Positions 17,428 to 25,316 of a stretch of 52,516 nucleotides of DNA are shown here, piece after piece; position 1 is the stretch's first letter, and each line of letters begins with the position of its first letter. Made by a program: the position numbers and the translations under genes. The stretch lies in the NCBI RefSeq assembly GCF_017306545.1, contig NZ_JAFKID010000029.1:1-52516 (forward strand), in the 5' to 3' direction. This stretch comes from Mesorhizobium sp. GTDB taxonomy: Bacteria; Pseudomonadota; Alphaproteobacteria; Rhizobiales; Rhizobiaceae. The notes beneath the pieces are model-generated. The model saw nothing but the letters and a program-made list of their open reading frames with translations, was not told the origin of the DNA and did no database searches.

Positions 17428-18231
17428 ATGCTGACTCCCGCCCAGATCGAAGACGCCGCGCAGCGCCTATTTGAAGCCGAGCGCGCCTGCAAGCAGATCC
17501 GCCTGCTCAGCCTCGACTTTCCGGGCGCCACGATGGATGACGCCTATGCGGTGCAGGCAGCACTTGTGAAGCGCAAGCAGGCGGGCGGACTGAAGCGCAT
17601 CGGCTGGAAGATCGGGCTGACCTCGAAAGCCATGCAGTCGGCGCTCAACATAACCATCCCCGATTCCGGCATCCTGTTCGACGACATGGTGTTTGCCGAC
17701 GACGGCACGGTGCCGGCCGGCCGCTTCATCCAGCCGCGCGTCGAGGCGGAGATCGCCTTCGTCATGAAGGCGCCGCTGAAGGGGCGGGAAATTTCGATCG
17801 ACGACGTGCTCGACGCCACCGACTATGTGACGCCGTCATTGGAAATCCTCGACACCCGCATCGAGCGGACGAACAAGGAAACGGGGAAAATCCGCACCTT
17901 CTTCGACACCATTGCCGACAACGCGGCCAATGCCGGCATCGTCACCGGCGGCCGCAGGCTGGGCCCCCGTGAGGCGGACCTGCGCTGGATGGGCGCCATC
18001 GTCACCCGCAACGGCGAGGTGGAAGAAACCGGCCTCGGCGCCGGCGTGCTCGACCATCCGGCCCGCGGCATCGTCTGGCTGGTGGAGCGCCTGCATACCT
18101 ACGGCATGGAGATCGGCGCCGGTGAAGTGGTGCTGTCCGGTTCCTTCGTGCGTCCGGTCGAGACACGCTCCGGCGACAGGATCGCCGCCGATTTCGGCCC
18201 TTACGGCAAGGTGTCCGTCAACTTCGCGTAG
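17428..18231 (+). CDS. hpaH: 2-oxo-hept-4-ene-1,7-dioate hydratase
   Basis: A 267-aa hydratase adding water to 2-oxo-hept-4-ene-1,7-dioate to give 4-hydroxy-2-oxo-heptanedioate. The family signature is present: ARCxQ-like opening (ERACKQIRLLS), GWKIGLTSKAMQ, and the acidic metal site in RVEAEIAFVM followed by PSLEILD. The length equals typical HpaH. ATG 17428 follows hpaG by 34 bp; the frame is open back into hpaG but the shorter start fits the family. It is last in the hpa operon. The next pathway gene, hpaI (aldolase), is not downstream; cydA follows instead. Confidence 0.92.
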   Translation: MLTPAQIEDAAQRLFEAERACKQIRLLSLDFPGATMDDAYAVQAALVKRKQAGGLKRIGWKIGLTSKAMQSALNITIPDSGILFDDMVFADDGTVPAGRFIQPRVEAEIAFVMKAPLKGREISIDDVLDATDYVTPSLEILDTRIERTNKETGKIRTFFDTIADNAANAGIVTGGRRLGPREADLRWMGAIVTRNGEVEETGLGAGVLDHPARGIVWLVERLHTYGMEIGAGEVVLSGSFVRPVETRSGDRIAADFGPYGKVSVNFA

Positions 18232-18393
18232 ATCCAATGTCGCCGCCGTGGCGGAACGCCGCGCGACATAAGGGGCGTGCGGCGCATCTTGCCCCCGCCA
18301 GCCGTAGCGCTATCTTGGTCGCCGACAATCCGACGCACTAAAGGGTGTCGCGCTCTTCCTGATTCGCTCGGCACGCTTTAGTTTCGATTTCAC
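18232..18393. other. Intergenic stretch between hpaH and the repeat before cydA
   Basis: No gene is apparent. The sequence GCACTAAAGG...GCACGCTTTAGTTTCGATTTCACGC resembles the flank that accompanies rhizobial palindromic repeats. No clear promoter consensus was found. Confidence 0.4.
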
Positions 18394-18437
18394 GCATGTC
18401 TTTGTCCCGAAACCAGGACCACTTTCGGGAGGCATGC
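18394..18437. repeat. Rhizobial palindromic repeat just upstream of cydA
   Basis: GCATG...TCCCGAAA and TTTCGGGA...CATGC form an interrupted inverted repeat. The same core appears in reverse orientation at about 20971-21010 after cydB. It ends only 20 bases before the cydA start, so it is probably transcribed in the cydA leader. Such CCCGAAA...TTTCGGG elements are common between genes in Mesorhizobium-like genomes (general knowledge, not searched here). Confidence 0.6.
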
Positions 18438-18456
18438 TCTATCGGGGCCAGGGCAC

Positions 18457-19857
18457 ATGGAACTCGATCCGCTCATTCTGTCGCGCCTGCAATTCGCCTG
18501 GGTGATCGCCTGGCATATATTGCTGCCGGCCTTCACCGTCGGCCTCGCCTCCTACATCGCCGTGCTGGAAGGCCTGAGCTTCTTCACCGGGCGCGATATC
18601 TACCTGCGCATCTCCGCCTTCTGGATCAAGATCTTCTCCGTCTCCTTCGGCATGGGCGTCGTTTCCGGCATCGTCATGCCGTTCCAGTTCGGCACCAACT
18701 GGAGCCGCTATTCCGACGCCACCGCCAACGTGCTGTCGCCGCTGTTCGCCTACGAGGGCCTGACCGCCTTTTTCCTCGAGGCCGCCTTCCTCGGCGTGCT
18801 CCTGTTCGGCCGCACGCTGGTGCCGCGCTGGGCGCATTTCGTCGCCGCCTTGATGGTGGCCTTCGGCACGCTGCTTTCCTCCTTCTGGATTCTGTCAGCC
18901 AACAGCTGGATGCAGACGCCGGCCGGCTATGAGATGGTCGACGGCCGTTTCTTCCCGAAGAACTGGCTGGAGATCATCTTCAACCCCTCCTTCCCCTATC
19001 GGCTCGGCCACACCGTCGTCGGCTTCTACGTCACCACCGCCTTCGTCGTCGTCGGCGTCGCCGCCTGGCTGATCCGTCGCGGCCGTTTCGTCGCGGAAGG
19101 CTCGCGCATGCTGTCGATGACGCTGTGGCTGCTCACTGTCCTGGTGCCGCTGCAAATCCTGCTCGGAGACATGCACGGCCTGAACACGCTCCACTACCAG
19201 CCGGCCAAGCTGGCCGCCATCGAAGCGCATTGGGACACCGAAAGCCGCGCGCCGCTCAACCTCTTCGCCATTCCCGACGAGCAGAACGAGACGAACCGTT
19301 ACGTCATCCAGGTGCCGCTGCTCGGCAGCCTGATCCTGGCGCATGACGTGAATGGCGAAATCAAGGGCCTGAAGGATTTCCCGCGCGACCAGCGCCCGCC
19401 GGTGGCCATTCCCTTCTTCTCCTTCCGCATCATGGTGGGCATCGGCATCCTGATGCTGGCGATGGTGGCGACAAGCTGGTGGCTGCGCTGGAAGGGCACG
19501 CTGTTCACCAGCGGCTGGTATCTGCGCGCCTGCCAGTGGATCGCCCCGCTCGGCTTCATCGCCGTGGTCGCCGGCTGGACGACGACCGAAGTGGGACGCC
19601 AGCCATGGACCGTCTACGGGCTGCTGCGCACCGCCGATTCCGTTTCGCCGTCACTCACCGGCACCGACGTGCTGATCTCCTTCGCCGGCTACATGATCGC
19701 CTACCTGGTGATCTTCCCCGCCGGCCTCTACATGATGGCGCGCTTCGTAAAGAAGGGGCCCGACGAGGCGGACGACGAAATCGAGGAGATCGAGGGCGGG
19801 CGGCCCGGCTTGCCGGTCAGGGCGCTGCCGCATGGAGAAGGAGCGAACCGGTCATGA
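18457..19857 (+). CDS. cydA: Cytochrome bd-type ubiquinol oxidase subunit I (CIO type)
   Basis: A 466-aa haem-bearing subunit of a bd-type quinol oxidase in the inner membrane, reducing O2 to water. Nine hydrophobic helices are expected; FAWVIAWHILLPAFTVGLA contains the haem b595 His20, GRQPWTVYGLLRT is the conserved helix preceding the last segments, and GDMHGLNTLHYQPAKLAAIE starts a short Q-loop. Short Q-loop and length fit the cyanide-insensitive (CioA) branch rather than long-loop E. coli CydA. A GGGGCCAGGG stretch precedes ATG 18457. cydB overlaps by ATGA, so they are co-translated. It is likely used at low oxygen or during NO or cyanide stress. Confidence 0.95.
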   Translation: MELDPLILSRLQFAWVIAWHILLPAFTVGLASYIAVLEGLSFFTGRDIYLRISAFWIKIFSVSFGMGVVSGIVMPFQFGTNWSRYSDATANVLSPLFAYEGLTAFFLEAAFLGVLLFGRTLVPRWAHFVAALMVAFGTLLSSFWILSANSWMQTPAGYEMVDGRFFPKNWLEIIFNPSFPYRLGHTVVGFYVTTAFVVVGVAAWLIRRGRFVAEGSRMLSMTLWLLTVLVPLQILLGDMHGLNTLHYQPAKLAAIEAHWDTESRAPLNLFAIPDEQNETNRYVIQVPLLGSLILAHDVNGEIKGLKDFPRDQRPPVAIPFFSFRIMVGIGILMLAMVATSWWLRWKGTLFTSGWYLRACQWIAPLGFIAVVAGWTTTEVGRQPWTVYGLLRTADSVSPSLTGTDVLISFAGYMIAYLVIFPAGLYMMARFVKKGPDEADDEIEEIEGGRPGLPVRALPHGEGANRS

Positions 19858-20867
19858 CTGCGTTGGCTCTCGATTTCGTGCCGCTGTGGACGCTGATCCT
19901 CGGTCTCGGCGTCTGCTTCTATGTCGTGCTCGACGGCTTCGACCTCGGCGTCGGCATCCTGTTCGGCTTCGCTCCGGACACGGATTCGCGCAACATGGTC
20001 ATGAACTCCATCGCGCCAATCTGGGACGGCAACGAGACATGGCTGGTACTGGGCGGGCTGGCGCTGCTGGCGGCCTTCCCGCTCGCTTACGCCATCATCA
20101 TCCCCGCCGTCTATTTCCCGATCCTCGTCATGCTGCTGGCGCTGATCTTCCGCGGCGTCTCCTTCGAGTTCCGCTTCCGCGACACCGCCCACAAGACCTT
20201 CTGGGACCACGGCTTCACCTGGGGCTCGACCATCGCCACCTTCGCGCAGGGCGTGGTGCTCGGCGCCTTCATCCAGGGCTTCAAGGTGGACGGCCGCCAT
20301 TTCGCCGGCTCGTCCTGGGACTTCCTCACCCCCTTCTCGATCTTGACGGGGCTGGCGCTGATCGCGGGCTACGGCCTGCTCGGCGCCGGCTGGCTGATCC
20401 TCAAGACCGAAGGCGACTTGCAGGACTGGGCGAGGCGACTGGGCAAGCGGTGCTTCCTCGGCGTGCTGGTTGCCGTCGCCGTCGTCAGCATCTGGACGCC
20501 GCTGATGGACGCCGACATCGCCGCGCGCTGGTTCACCTGGCCGAACATTCTTTATCTCGCGCCGGTGCCGATCATCACCGCGATCCTGGCGCTGGTGGAA
20601 TGGCGCGCGCTGAGCGGCAAGGCCGAAGCCCTGCCCTTCATCGCCGCCATCGGCCTGTTCCTGCTCTCCTATCTCGGCATCGCCATCAGCCTGTGGCCGA
20701 TGATCGTACCGCACCGCTATACGCTGTGGGAGGCGGCATCCTCCGACAGCACGCAGGCCTTCCTCGCCGTCGGCACGCTGTTCCTGCTGCCGGTCATCCT
20801 GATGTATACGGGCTGGTCCTATTGGGTGTTCCGCGGCAAGGTGCGCAGCGACATCGGTTATCACTAG
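19854..20867 (+). CDS. cydB: Cytochrome bd-type ubiquinol oxidase subunit II
   Basis: A 337-aa integral membrane partner of CydA with about eight hydrophobic helices. Characteristic stretches are FYVVLDGFDLGVGILFGF at the N-terminus and IWDGNETWLVLGGLALLAAFPLAYA. The start ATG overlaps the cydA stop (ATGA), with GAAGGAG before it. I see no CydX-like micropeptide gene after it and no cydDC in the window; the CIO branch often lacks a nearby cydDC. A long rhizobial repeat with a perfect 12-bp stem follows and may terminate the operon. Confidence 0.95.
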   Translation: MTALALDFVPLWTLILGLGVCFYVVLDGFDLGVGILFGFAPDTDSRNMVMNSIAPIWDGNETWLVLGGLALLAAFPLAYAIIIPAVYFPILVMLLALIFRGVSFEFRFRDTAHKTFWDHGFTWGSTIATFAQGVVLGAFIQGFKVDGRHFAGSSWDFLTPFSILTGLALIAGYGLLGAGWLILKTEGDLQDWARRLGKRCFLGVLVAVAVVSIWTPLMDADIAARWFTWPNILYLAPVPIITAILALVEWRALSGKAEALPFIAAIGLFLLSYLGIAISLWPMIVPHRYTLWEAASSDSTQAFLAVGTLFLLPVILMYTGWSYWVFRGKVRSDIGYH

Positions 20868-21012
20868 AGCATTTTGCAGCCGGACGGAATCGTCTGGCGT
20901 CGCACAAATGCGGCCAAAACAAAGAGATAGATCGTTTCACGGTTTCCATGAAACGGTGAAACGATCTAACGCATGTCTCCCGAAAGTGGGAACCGGTTTT
21001 GGGACTGCGTAA
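20868..21012. repeat. Rhizobial composite intergenic repeat with hairpin after cydB
   Basis: AGAGCATTTTGCAGCC starts the element. AGATCGTTTCAC (20929-20940) and GTGAAACGATCT (20956-20967) are a perfect 12-bp inverted repeat that encloses GTTTC/GAAAC, followed by GCATGTCTCCCGAAAGTGG and CCGGTTTTGGGA. It is a typical Mesorhizobium-like intergenic element and could act as a transcript end for cydAB or for the small gene read from the other side. Confidence 0.65.
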
Positions 21013-21021
21013 GCAAAAAGC

Positions 21022-21237
21022 CTAAGGTTGCGGGCCGAACCCGTCTGCCTTGATACCTGCCACGACGCCCGCCTTGGCACGCGCGAAGGCGAGCCACTGG
21101 CGCAACAGGCCGCCGTCTTCCTTCGAGAATTGCGAACGCTGCTTCAGCGCGTCGAACGTATCGTCCGGATGGCAACGGTCATAGGCATCACGCGCGACGG
21201 CCTCGATGGCGTTTTCGTCAAGCTGGTACGAGGTCAT
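21022..21237 (-). CDS. Conserved small protein of unknown function
   Basis: A 71-aa soluble acidic/helical protein (MTSYQLDENAIEAVARDAYD...). There is a good RBS, GGAGATCGG, before ATG 21237, and codon use is like the neighbours. It has no transmembrane segment or cysteine cluster. It follows nnrS on the same strand with 26 bp between, so it may be its second gene. I do not recognise a domain; a role in the nnrS unit is only suggested by position. Confidence 0.6.
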   Translation of the reverse strand: MTSYQLDENAIEAVARDAYDRCHPDDTFDALKQRSQFSKEDGGLLRQWLAFARAKAGVVAGIKADGFGPQP

Positions 21238-21263
21238 CGTCCGATCTCCACCGTTTGAACCGG

Positions 21264-22469
21264 TCAGGCAGGCGCGCGGTTCGGCTGCCTAGCCTTCAGC
21301 TTCGGACTGACCAACATGCCGCCGTAAAGCGCAGCGTAGCCGAGGAATGCCGCGGCCCAAAGCCCCGCCGAAGCATGAATGAGCATATCCCGTCCGGGGT
21401 CGAAGGCGGCAAGGATGCGCAGCAGCGCGGCAAGCGTCACGCAGACATAAATCGCCACCGTACCGCCGCTCGCCTTCAGGTCGCGGCCGGTATGGCCGAG
21501 CGTGGCGCGCGTCATCACCGCCAGCGTCATCGAGCCGATGGCGCCGACGCCGAAGGCATGAACGGCCGCTGCCTCCGGCACGCTGTCCGGTGCCAGCGCG
21601 GCGCAGCCGGCCAGCATCAGACCGATTGGCACGAAGGCATAGGCGACATGCAGCACCAGCACCAATGGATCGCGCATGGTGCGGTATCCGGCCCAGCGGA
21701 CAAGCCGGATGATATTGAACAAGGCCGCAACGACCAGCGCGACGCCAGTGCCGGTGCGGTCCGGGACGAAAGCCCATGCCGCCAGCGCCAGCGCCGAGAC
21801 GGCGATCGCCGCCGCGTCGAAGCGGCCGAAGGGCGCCGGCAGCCGGCCCGGATTCTCGCGCGCCAGCCAGTTGCGCGTGAAGCTCGGGATGATGCGCCCG
21901 CCGATCACCATGATGAGCACGACGGCCGCGCCGATGCCGAGACGGCGGGCGAGATCGGACGCGCCGAGCACATGCGCCTCGACATGGAAGACGACGTTGG
22001 CGGCAAACAGCACGCTGACCGGTGCCAGCACCTTGAGGTTGCGCCAGTTGCGCCCGGCGACGATCTCGGTCGCCGCCGCCCCGGCCACCGCCAGCAGGAA
22101 GGCGCAGTCGATCACCGCCGCCGGCAGCCAGCCGAGGGAACCGGAAAAGAACACCGCCACGCGCCCCGCCAGCCACAGCAGCACCAGCAGAAGCAGCGGC
22201 GTGCCCTGCACCGGCAGGCGGCCGGTCCAGTTCGGGATGGCGGTGAGCAGGAAGCCGGTGACGACCGCCGCGAGATAGCCGAACAGCATTTCGTGGATAT
22301 GCCAGTCCACCGGCGCGAAGGCGCTTTGCGTGGCGAGGTCGCCATAGAACAACGGCAGCCAGAACAGGATGGCGCCGCCGGCCTGCAACGAAGCGAACAG
22401 GAAGAACGGCCGGAAGCCGTAGGAAAGGATGGCCGGATACTTGCCGGGCCGGGTACGTGGAATTGCCAT
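21264..22469 (-). CDS. nnrS: NnrS family membrane protein
   Basis: A 401-aa, roughly 12-helix haem- and copper-containing membrane protein of the NnrS family, linked to protection from nitrosative stress. Signature stretches are YGFRPFFLFASLQA near the N-terminus, DWHIHEMLFGYLAAVVTGFLLTAIPNWTGR, and IGSMTLAVMTRATLGHTGR near the C-terminus. The start at ATG 22469 gives normal length; an ATG 45 bases upstream is possible. An Nnr-type box (TTGCGCCGGATCAA, 22542-22555) lies about 73 bases upstream of that ATG, a sensible distance for activation by the divergent Crp/Fnr regulator. Biochemical function of NnrS is still not well defined. Confidence 0.92.
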   Translation of the reverse strand: MAIPRTRPGKYPAILSYGFRPFFLFASLQAGGAILFWLPLFYGDLATQSAFAPVDWHIHEMLFGYLAAVVTGFLLTAIPNWTGRLPVQGTPLLLLVLLWLAGRVAVFFSGSLGWLPAAVIDCAFLLAVAGAAATEIVAGRNWRNLKVLAPVSVLFAANVVFHVEAHVLGASDLARRLGIGAAVVLIMVIGGRIIPSFTRNWLARENPGRLPAPFGRFDAAAIAVSALALAAWAFVPDRTGTGVALVVAALFNIIRLVRWAGYRTMRDPLVLVLHVAYAFVPIGLMLAGCAALAPDSVPEAAAVHAFGVGAIGSMTLAVMTRATLGHTGRDLKASGGTVAIYVCVTLAALLRILAAFDPGRDMLIHASAGLWAAAFLGYAALYGGMLVSPKLKARQPNRAPA

Positions 22470-22541
22470 GACCGTCAGTCGCCTGTGATTTCGAAGCCCG
22501 TCGCCAAAGGCCAATCATGACCTTCGGCGCGCGCCGGAACG

Positions 22542-22555
22542 TTGCGCCGGATCAA
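22542..22555. promoter_or_regulatory. Nnr/FNR-type binding site between nnrS and the Crp/Fnr gene
   Basis: TTGCGCCGGATCAA matches the FNR-type pattern TTG-N8-CAA, with one TTGCG half-site as preferred by NnrR and one ATCAA half-site as in FNR. It sits between two divergent genes, one of which encodes a regulator of this class. Control of nnrS and possibly autoregulation are inferred. Confidence 0.6.
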
Positions 22556-22687
22556 ACGGCGGCGGCCGCGCCGGTCGGCCGATAAGTCGCGATGCCCACG
22601 CCTTGCGGCACAGCCGCGCCGCATGACATTGTAGGCGCCGCCGGATCGGCCCGGCACAATGCCGCTCGCCAAGCAGGGAGAACCGTA

Positions 22688-23392
22688 TTGAGCCGTCTCG
22701 ACCGCTCGCTGATTGCCGGGCTGCCGCCGTTCGAAGGCATGGCGCCGGCGGACCTCGACCGCATGCTCGCCCAGGCCCGCTCCCAGCGGATCGCCAAGGA
22801 CGAGGCCGTCTTCGAGCAGGAAGACGCCGCACACGCCTTCTTCCTCCTGCTCGACGGCCATGTCCGCGTCATCAAGACCACGCCGGACGGGCAGCAGGTC
22901 ATCGTGCGCTACATCAGCCCCGGCGAATTGCTCGGCATCGCCCATGCGCTCGGCCGCACCACCTATCCGGCGAGCGCCGTCGCCGCGGTCGACTGCGTCG
23001 TGCTGGCCTGGCCAGGGCACCTGTGGCCGGAATTCGCCGCCGCCTTTCCGAACTTCGGCGCTAACACCTACAAGACCGTCGGCAGCCGCTTGCAGGACAC
23101 CCAGACGCGCGTCGTGGAGATGGCGACTGAGCAGGTGGAGCGGCGCGTCGCCCACGCCCTGCTGCGACTGATCGACCAGACCGGCCGCAAGACCGAGGAC
23201 GGCATCCTCATCGACTTCCCCATCTCGCGCCAGGACATCGCCGAAATGACCGGCACCACCCTGCATACGGTGAGCCGCCTGCTGACGGCCTGGGAAGACC
23301 AGGGCCTGGTGAAGAGCGGACGGCAGAAGGTCGCCGTCACCGAACCGCATCACCTGCAACTGCTCGCCGAAGGACGCCTGCCGAAAAGCTGA
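22688..23392 (+). CDS. Crp/Fnr-family regulator, Nnr/Dnr type
   Basis: A 234-aa regulator with a cyclic-nucleotide-binding-fold sensor (about residues 15-125, FEQEDAAHAFFLLLDGHVRV, SPGELLGIAHALG), a dimer helix, and a C-terminal HTH (ISRQDIAEMTGTTLHTVSRLLTAWE). It lacks the N-terminal cysteine cluster of FNR, so it is not an Fe-S oxygen sensor; haem-based NO sensing as in DNR/NnrR is likely. The recognition helix reads LHTVSR where FNR has E-x-x-S-R, consistent with altered half-site choice. The start is TTG 22688 with GGGAG upstream. Adjacent nnrS and the box between them support a nitrogen-oxide regulator. Confidence 0.85.
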   Translation: MSRLDRSLIAGLPPFEGMAPADLDRMLAQARSQRIAKDEAVFEQEDAAHAFFLLLDGHVRVIKTTPDGQQVIVRYISPGELLGIAHALGRTTYPASAVAAVDCVVLAWPGHLWPEFAAAFPNFGANTYKTVGSRLQDTQTRVVEMATEQVERRVAHALLRLIDQTGRKTEDGILIDFPISRQDIAEMTGTTLHTVSRLLTAWEDQGLVKSGRQKVAVTEPHHLQLLAEGRLPKS

Positions 23393-23400
23393 ACTCGCCG

Positions 23401-23495
23401 AGGCGCGCCGCCCGAAAACGGAAGCCGGTTTCGGGGCAGCGAAACGCCTATTGAAAACCTGAAGCGCGTCGCGCGATCCGGATCGGACGCGAAGC
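23401..23495. terminator. Hairpins between the Crp/Fnr gene and nsrR
   Basis: CCCGAAAAC...GTTTCGGGG (23411-23436) is another copy of the rhizobial palindrome core. GCGTC-GATCC/GGATC-GACGC (23466-23490) makes a second stem. They lie between two convergent genes, so they may serve as a two-way terminator. No T-run follows. Confidence 0.4.
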
Positions 23496-23508
23496 AGCCC
23501 GGGGCGTG

Positions 23509-23961
23509 TCACGATGCCGCCTGCTCCAGATGCCGCTGCGGCACGCGCGGGCCGAAATCGCGCGGCATCAGCGCGATATCGGCCAGCGTGTAGCGGTCGA
23601 GCGTGGCATGGAAGGAAGCCATGGCGTCGTTCAGCATGCGCGGCAGTTTGCAGCGCTGGGTAATCACGCACTGGTTGCCGCTGGCGAAGCATTCGACCAG
23701 CGCGAAATCCGGCTCGGTCAGCCGGATCACGTCGCCAATGCAGATATCCGCGGGAGCCATCCCGAGGGTCAGCCCGCCGGAACGGCCGCGAACCGACCTC
23801 AGATAGCCGGCGCGCGTCAGCGTGTTGGCAACCTTGTTGAGATGCGTCTTCGACACGCCGAAGACGCGCGCCGCCTCCTCGATGGTGATGAGCCGCTCGC
23901 CGGCCGAGGCCGCATACATCAGCATGCGCAACGCATAGTCGGAAAAATTCGTCAGCCGCAT
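23509..23961 (-). CDS. nsrR: Rrf2-family nitric-oxide-sensing repressor (NsrR)
   Basis: A 150-aa Rrf2-type repressor. The N-terminal HTH (SDYALRMLMYAASAGE..ITIEEAARVFGVSKTHLNKVAN) and wing (RGRSGGLTLG) are followed by three cysteines, Cys91, Cys98 and Cys104 in ECFASGNQCVITQRC, spaced as in NsrR, which holds an NO-sensitive Fe-S cluster. IscR- and RirA-type spacings fit less well. It is last gene of a five-gene minus-strand operon starting at 26663, with 34 bp between it and the haemoglobin gene. It probably represses its own operon through the palindrome at 26740-26760 (inference). Confidence 0.88.
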   Translation of the reverse strand: MRLTNFSDYALRMLMYAASAGERLITIEEAARVFGVSKTHLNKVANTLTRAGYLRSVRGRSGGLTLGMAPADICIGDVIRLTEPDFALVECFASGNQCVITQRCKLPRMLNDAMASFHATLDRYTLADIALMPRDFGPRVPQRHLEQAAS

Positions 23962-23995
23962 GGCGGTTCCTGCTCGATGGTGCGTGGTTCCCCGC

Positions 23996-24454
23996 TCAAA
24001 GGGTTTCCGCCAGGATGGGTTGAATGTCCATCGTATTCTCGCCCCGGCTGAAGGCGATGGCGAGACGGAAGCTGTGGGCGATGCGGAGCGCCCGATCGAA
24101 GAACAGCGCCGCCACCTGCGGCGGACAGCGATGTTCGACGGTCGCCCGAAACAGTGTCAGCCAGCGCCGGAAATGCGCCTCGCCGACATCCGGCAAGGCA
24201 AGATGCGGCGGCAGCGGCCGACCCTGATAGCGCGACGTGCGCAACAGCACGCTCGACCAGAAGTCGCACATCTTGGCCAGATGATGCGGCCATTCCTCCG
24301 CCGCGATGACCCGGTCGAAGACCGGGCCGAGCAGATCGTCGGCGCGGATCTTGTCGTAGAAACCATGCACGACGTCGTGGATCATCCGTTCGTCCAGCAC
24401 GCTGGGCAGCGGCACGCCGTCGATGACGATCATCCGCTTGTCGACCACGTTCAT
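23996..24454 (-). CDS. Group III truncated haemoglobin
   Basis: A 152-aa haem protein of truncated haemoglobin group III. IHDVVHGFYDKIRADDLLGPVF is the N-terminal family block, WPHHLAKMCDFWSSVLL is the distal/E-helix region, and His94 in GEAHFRRWLTLF is the likely proximal ligand. Group III members are usually tied to NO or nitrosative stress. It overlaps the upstream SufT-like gene by four bases (ATGA), showing translational coupling, and precedes nsrR. The length is slightly above the usual 130-140 aa because of a short N-terminal extension and C-terminal tail. Confidence 0.9.
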   Translation of the reverse strand: MNVVDKRMIVIDGVPLPSVLDERMIHDVVHGFYDKIRADDLLGPVFDRVIAAEEWPHHLAKMCDFWSSVLLRTSRYQGRPLPPHLALPDVGEAHFRRWLTLFRATVEHRCPPQVAALFFDRALRIAHSFRLAIAFSRGENTMDIQPILAETL

Positions 24455-24786
24455 GCAGTTCTCCTGTCGATAAGCCCGAGACGGCGCCGCGCCTCGTCAT
24501 TCATCTTGTCGGGCGTCCATTTCGGCTCGTAGGTCATGAACACCTCGGCACGGCCGATACCAGGCACGGAGCCCGCGGCCGCGCGCACCGCGTCCTCGAG
24601 ATAGGCCGAGGCAGGACAGCCTCGCGTGGTGGTCGTCATCTGCACCAGCGCAACTGCGCCCTCGGCGATCGCGATATCGTAGATCAGCCCGAGATCGACG
24701 ACGTTCTCGCCGAGTTCCGGGTCGATCACCAGGCCGAGCGCCCGGCGGATCGCGTCGGCCAGCGCTTTGGTATCCTGCGTGCTCAT
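24451..24786 (-). CDS. Metal-sulfur cluster assembly factor (DUF59/MIP18/SufT-like)
   Basis: A 111-aa single-domain protein of the DUF59/MIP18 family. DPELGENVVDLGLIYDI (from about residue 22) is the core motif, and the reactive cysteine is Cys57 in TTTTRGCPASAYLED. Members assist maturation or repair of Fe-S clusters. It overlaps both neighbours by four bases, so it is tightly coupled to the DUF2249 protein ahead and the haemoglobin behind. In an NO-responsive operon a role in rebuilding NO-damaged clusters is plausible but not proven. Confidence 0.88.
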   Translation of the reverse strand: MSTQDTKALADAIRRALGLVIDPELGENVVDLGLIYDIAIAEGAVALVQMTTTTRGCPASAYLEDAVRAAAGSVPGIGRAEVFMTYEPKWTPDKMNDEARRRLGLIDRRTA

Positions 24787-25298
24787 GACGGTGCCTGCCC
24801 GCGCCGGATGACGATGCGATAATGGCCTTCCGGCGCGAAGCCGCCGCGCCAGGCATGGCCCCGCGCCCGCAACTCATTGAACAGGAACAGCGGCTCGCGC
24901 GGCAGCAGCGCTGCAAGCGTCTGGCCCGGCGCCAGCGCCTCGATGCCTTCCAGCGTCCGCGTCATCGGCTCCGGCGGATCGAGGTCGCGATTGTCGAGTT
25001 CCGACACCGGCTCCGGCCAGTCCTGCGGATCGGCGGGCCGCGCGGCCGGCGGTTCCGGCGCGGCGGCCCCCTGCGGGGTGAAGATCACCTCCCAGTCGCC
25101 GCCGCCGATCTCGCGCGCCGCCGCGCCGAAACCGCGCGCGCCGAGTACCTGGAACAGCGGCAGCGGCTTGAAGGTGGCGAGCAGGCGCAGGCTCTGGCCC
25201 GGCGCCAGCGCGCCCACCGCCTCCATGATGGCGCTGAACGGTTCGCCGCCGTCGCGCAGGATCGGTCGCACGTCGAGATCGAGATGAGAGGAAGTCAT
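24783..25298 (-). CDS. Protein with two DUF2249 domains
   Basis: A 171-aa protein with two copies of the DUF2249 fold. The first spans about residues 6-75 (LDVRPILRDGGEPFSAIMEA, SLRLLATFKPLPLFQVLGARGF), the second about 100-171 (LDNRDLDPPEPMTRTLEGIE, TLAALLPREPLFLFNELRARGH), joined by a Pro-rich linker. Start ATG 25298 has GGAG at good spacing; an ATG at 25316 abuts the upstream stop. DUF2249 is related to TusA-like/sulfur-carrier folds but lacks the catalytic cysteine here, and its function is unknown. Its place in this operon suggests Fe-S or haem handling under NO. Confidence 0.85.
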   Translation of the reverse strand: MTSSHLDLDVRPILRDGGEPFSAIMEAVGALAPGQSLRLLATFKPLPLFQVLGARGFGAAAREIGGGDWEVIFTPQGAAAPEPPAARPADPQDWPEPVSELDNRDLDPPEPMTRTLEGIEALAPGQTLAALLPREPLFLFNELRARGHAWRGGFAPEGHYRIVIRRGQAPS

Positions 25299-25316
25299 GT
25301 CCGTCTCCAATTGCAT

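Noticed and set aside
18457-19857. Long Q-loop cytochrome bd of the E. coli type
   Set aside because: Subunit length and the short region after GDMHGLN fit the CIO branch; the long insertion is absent.
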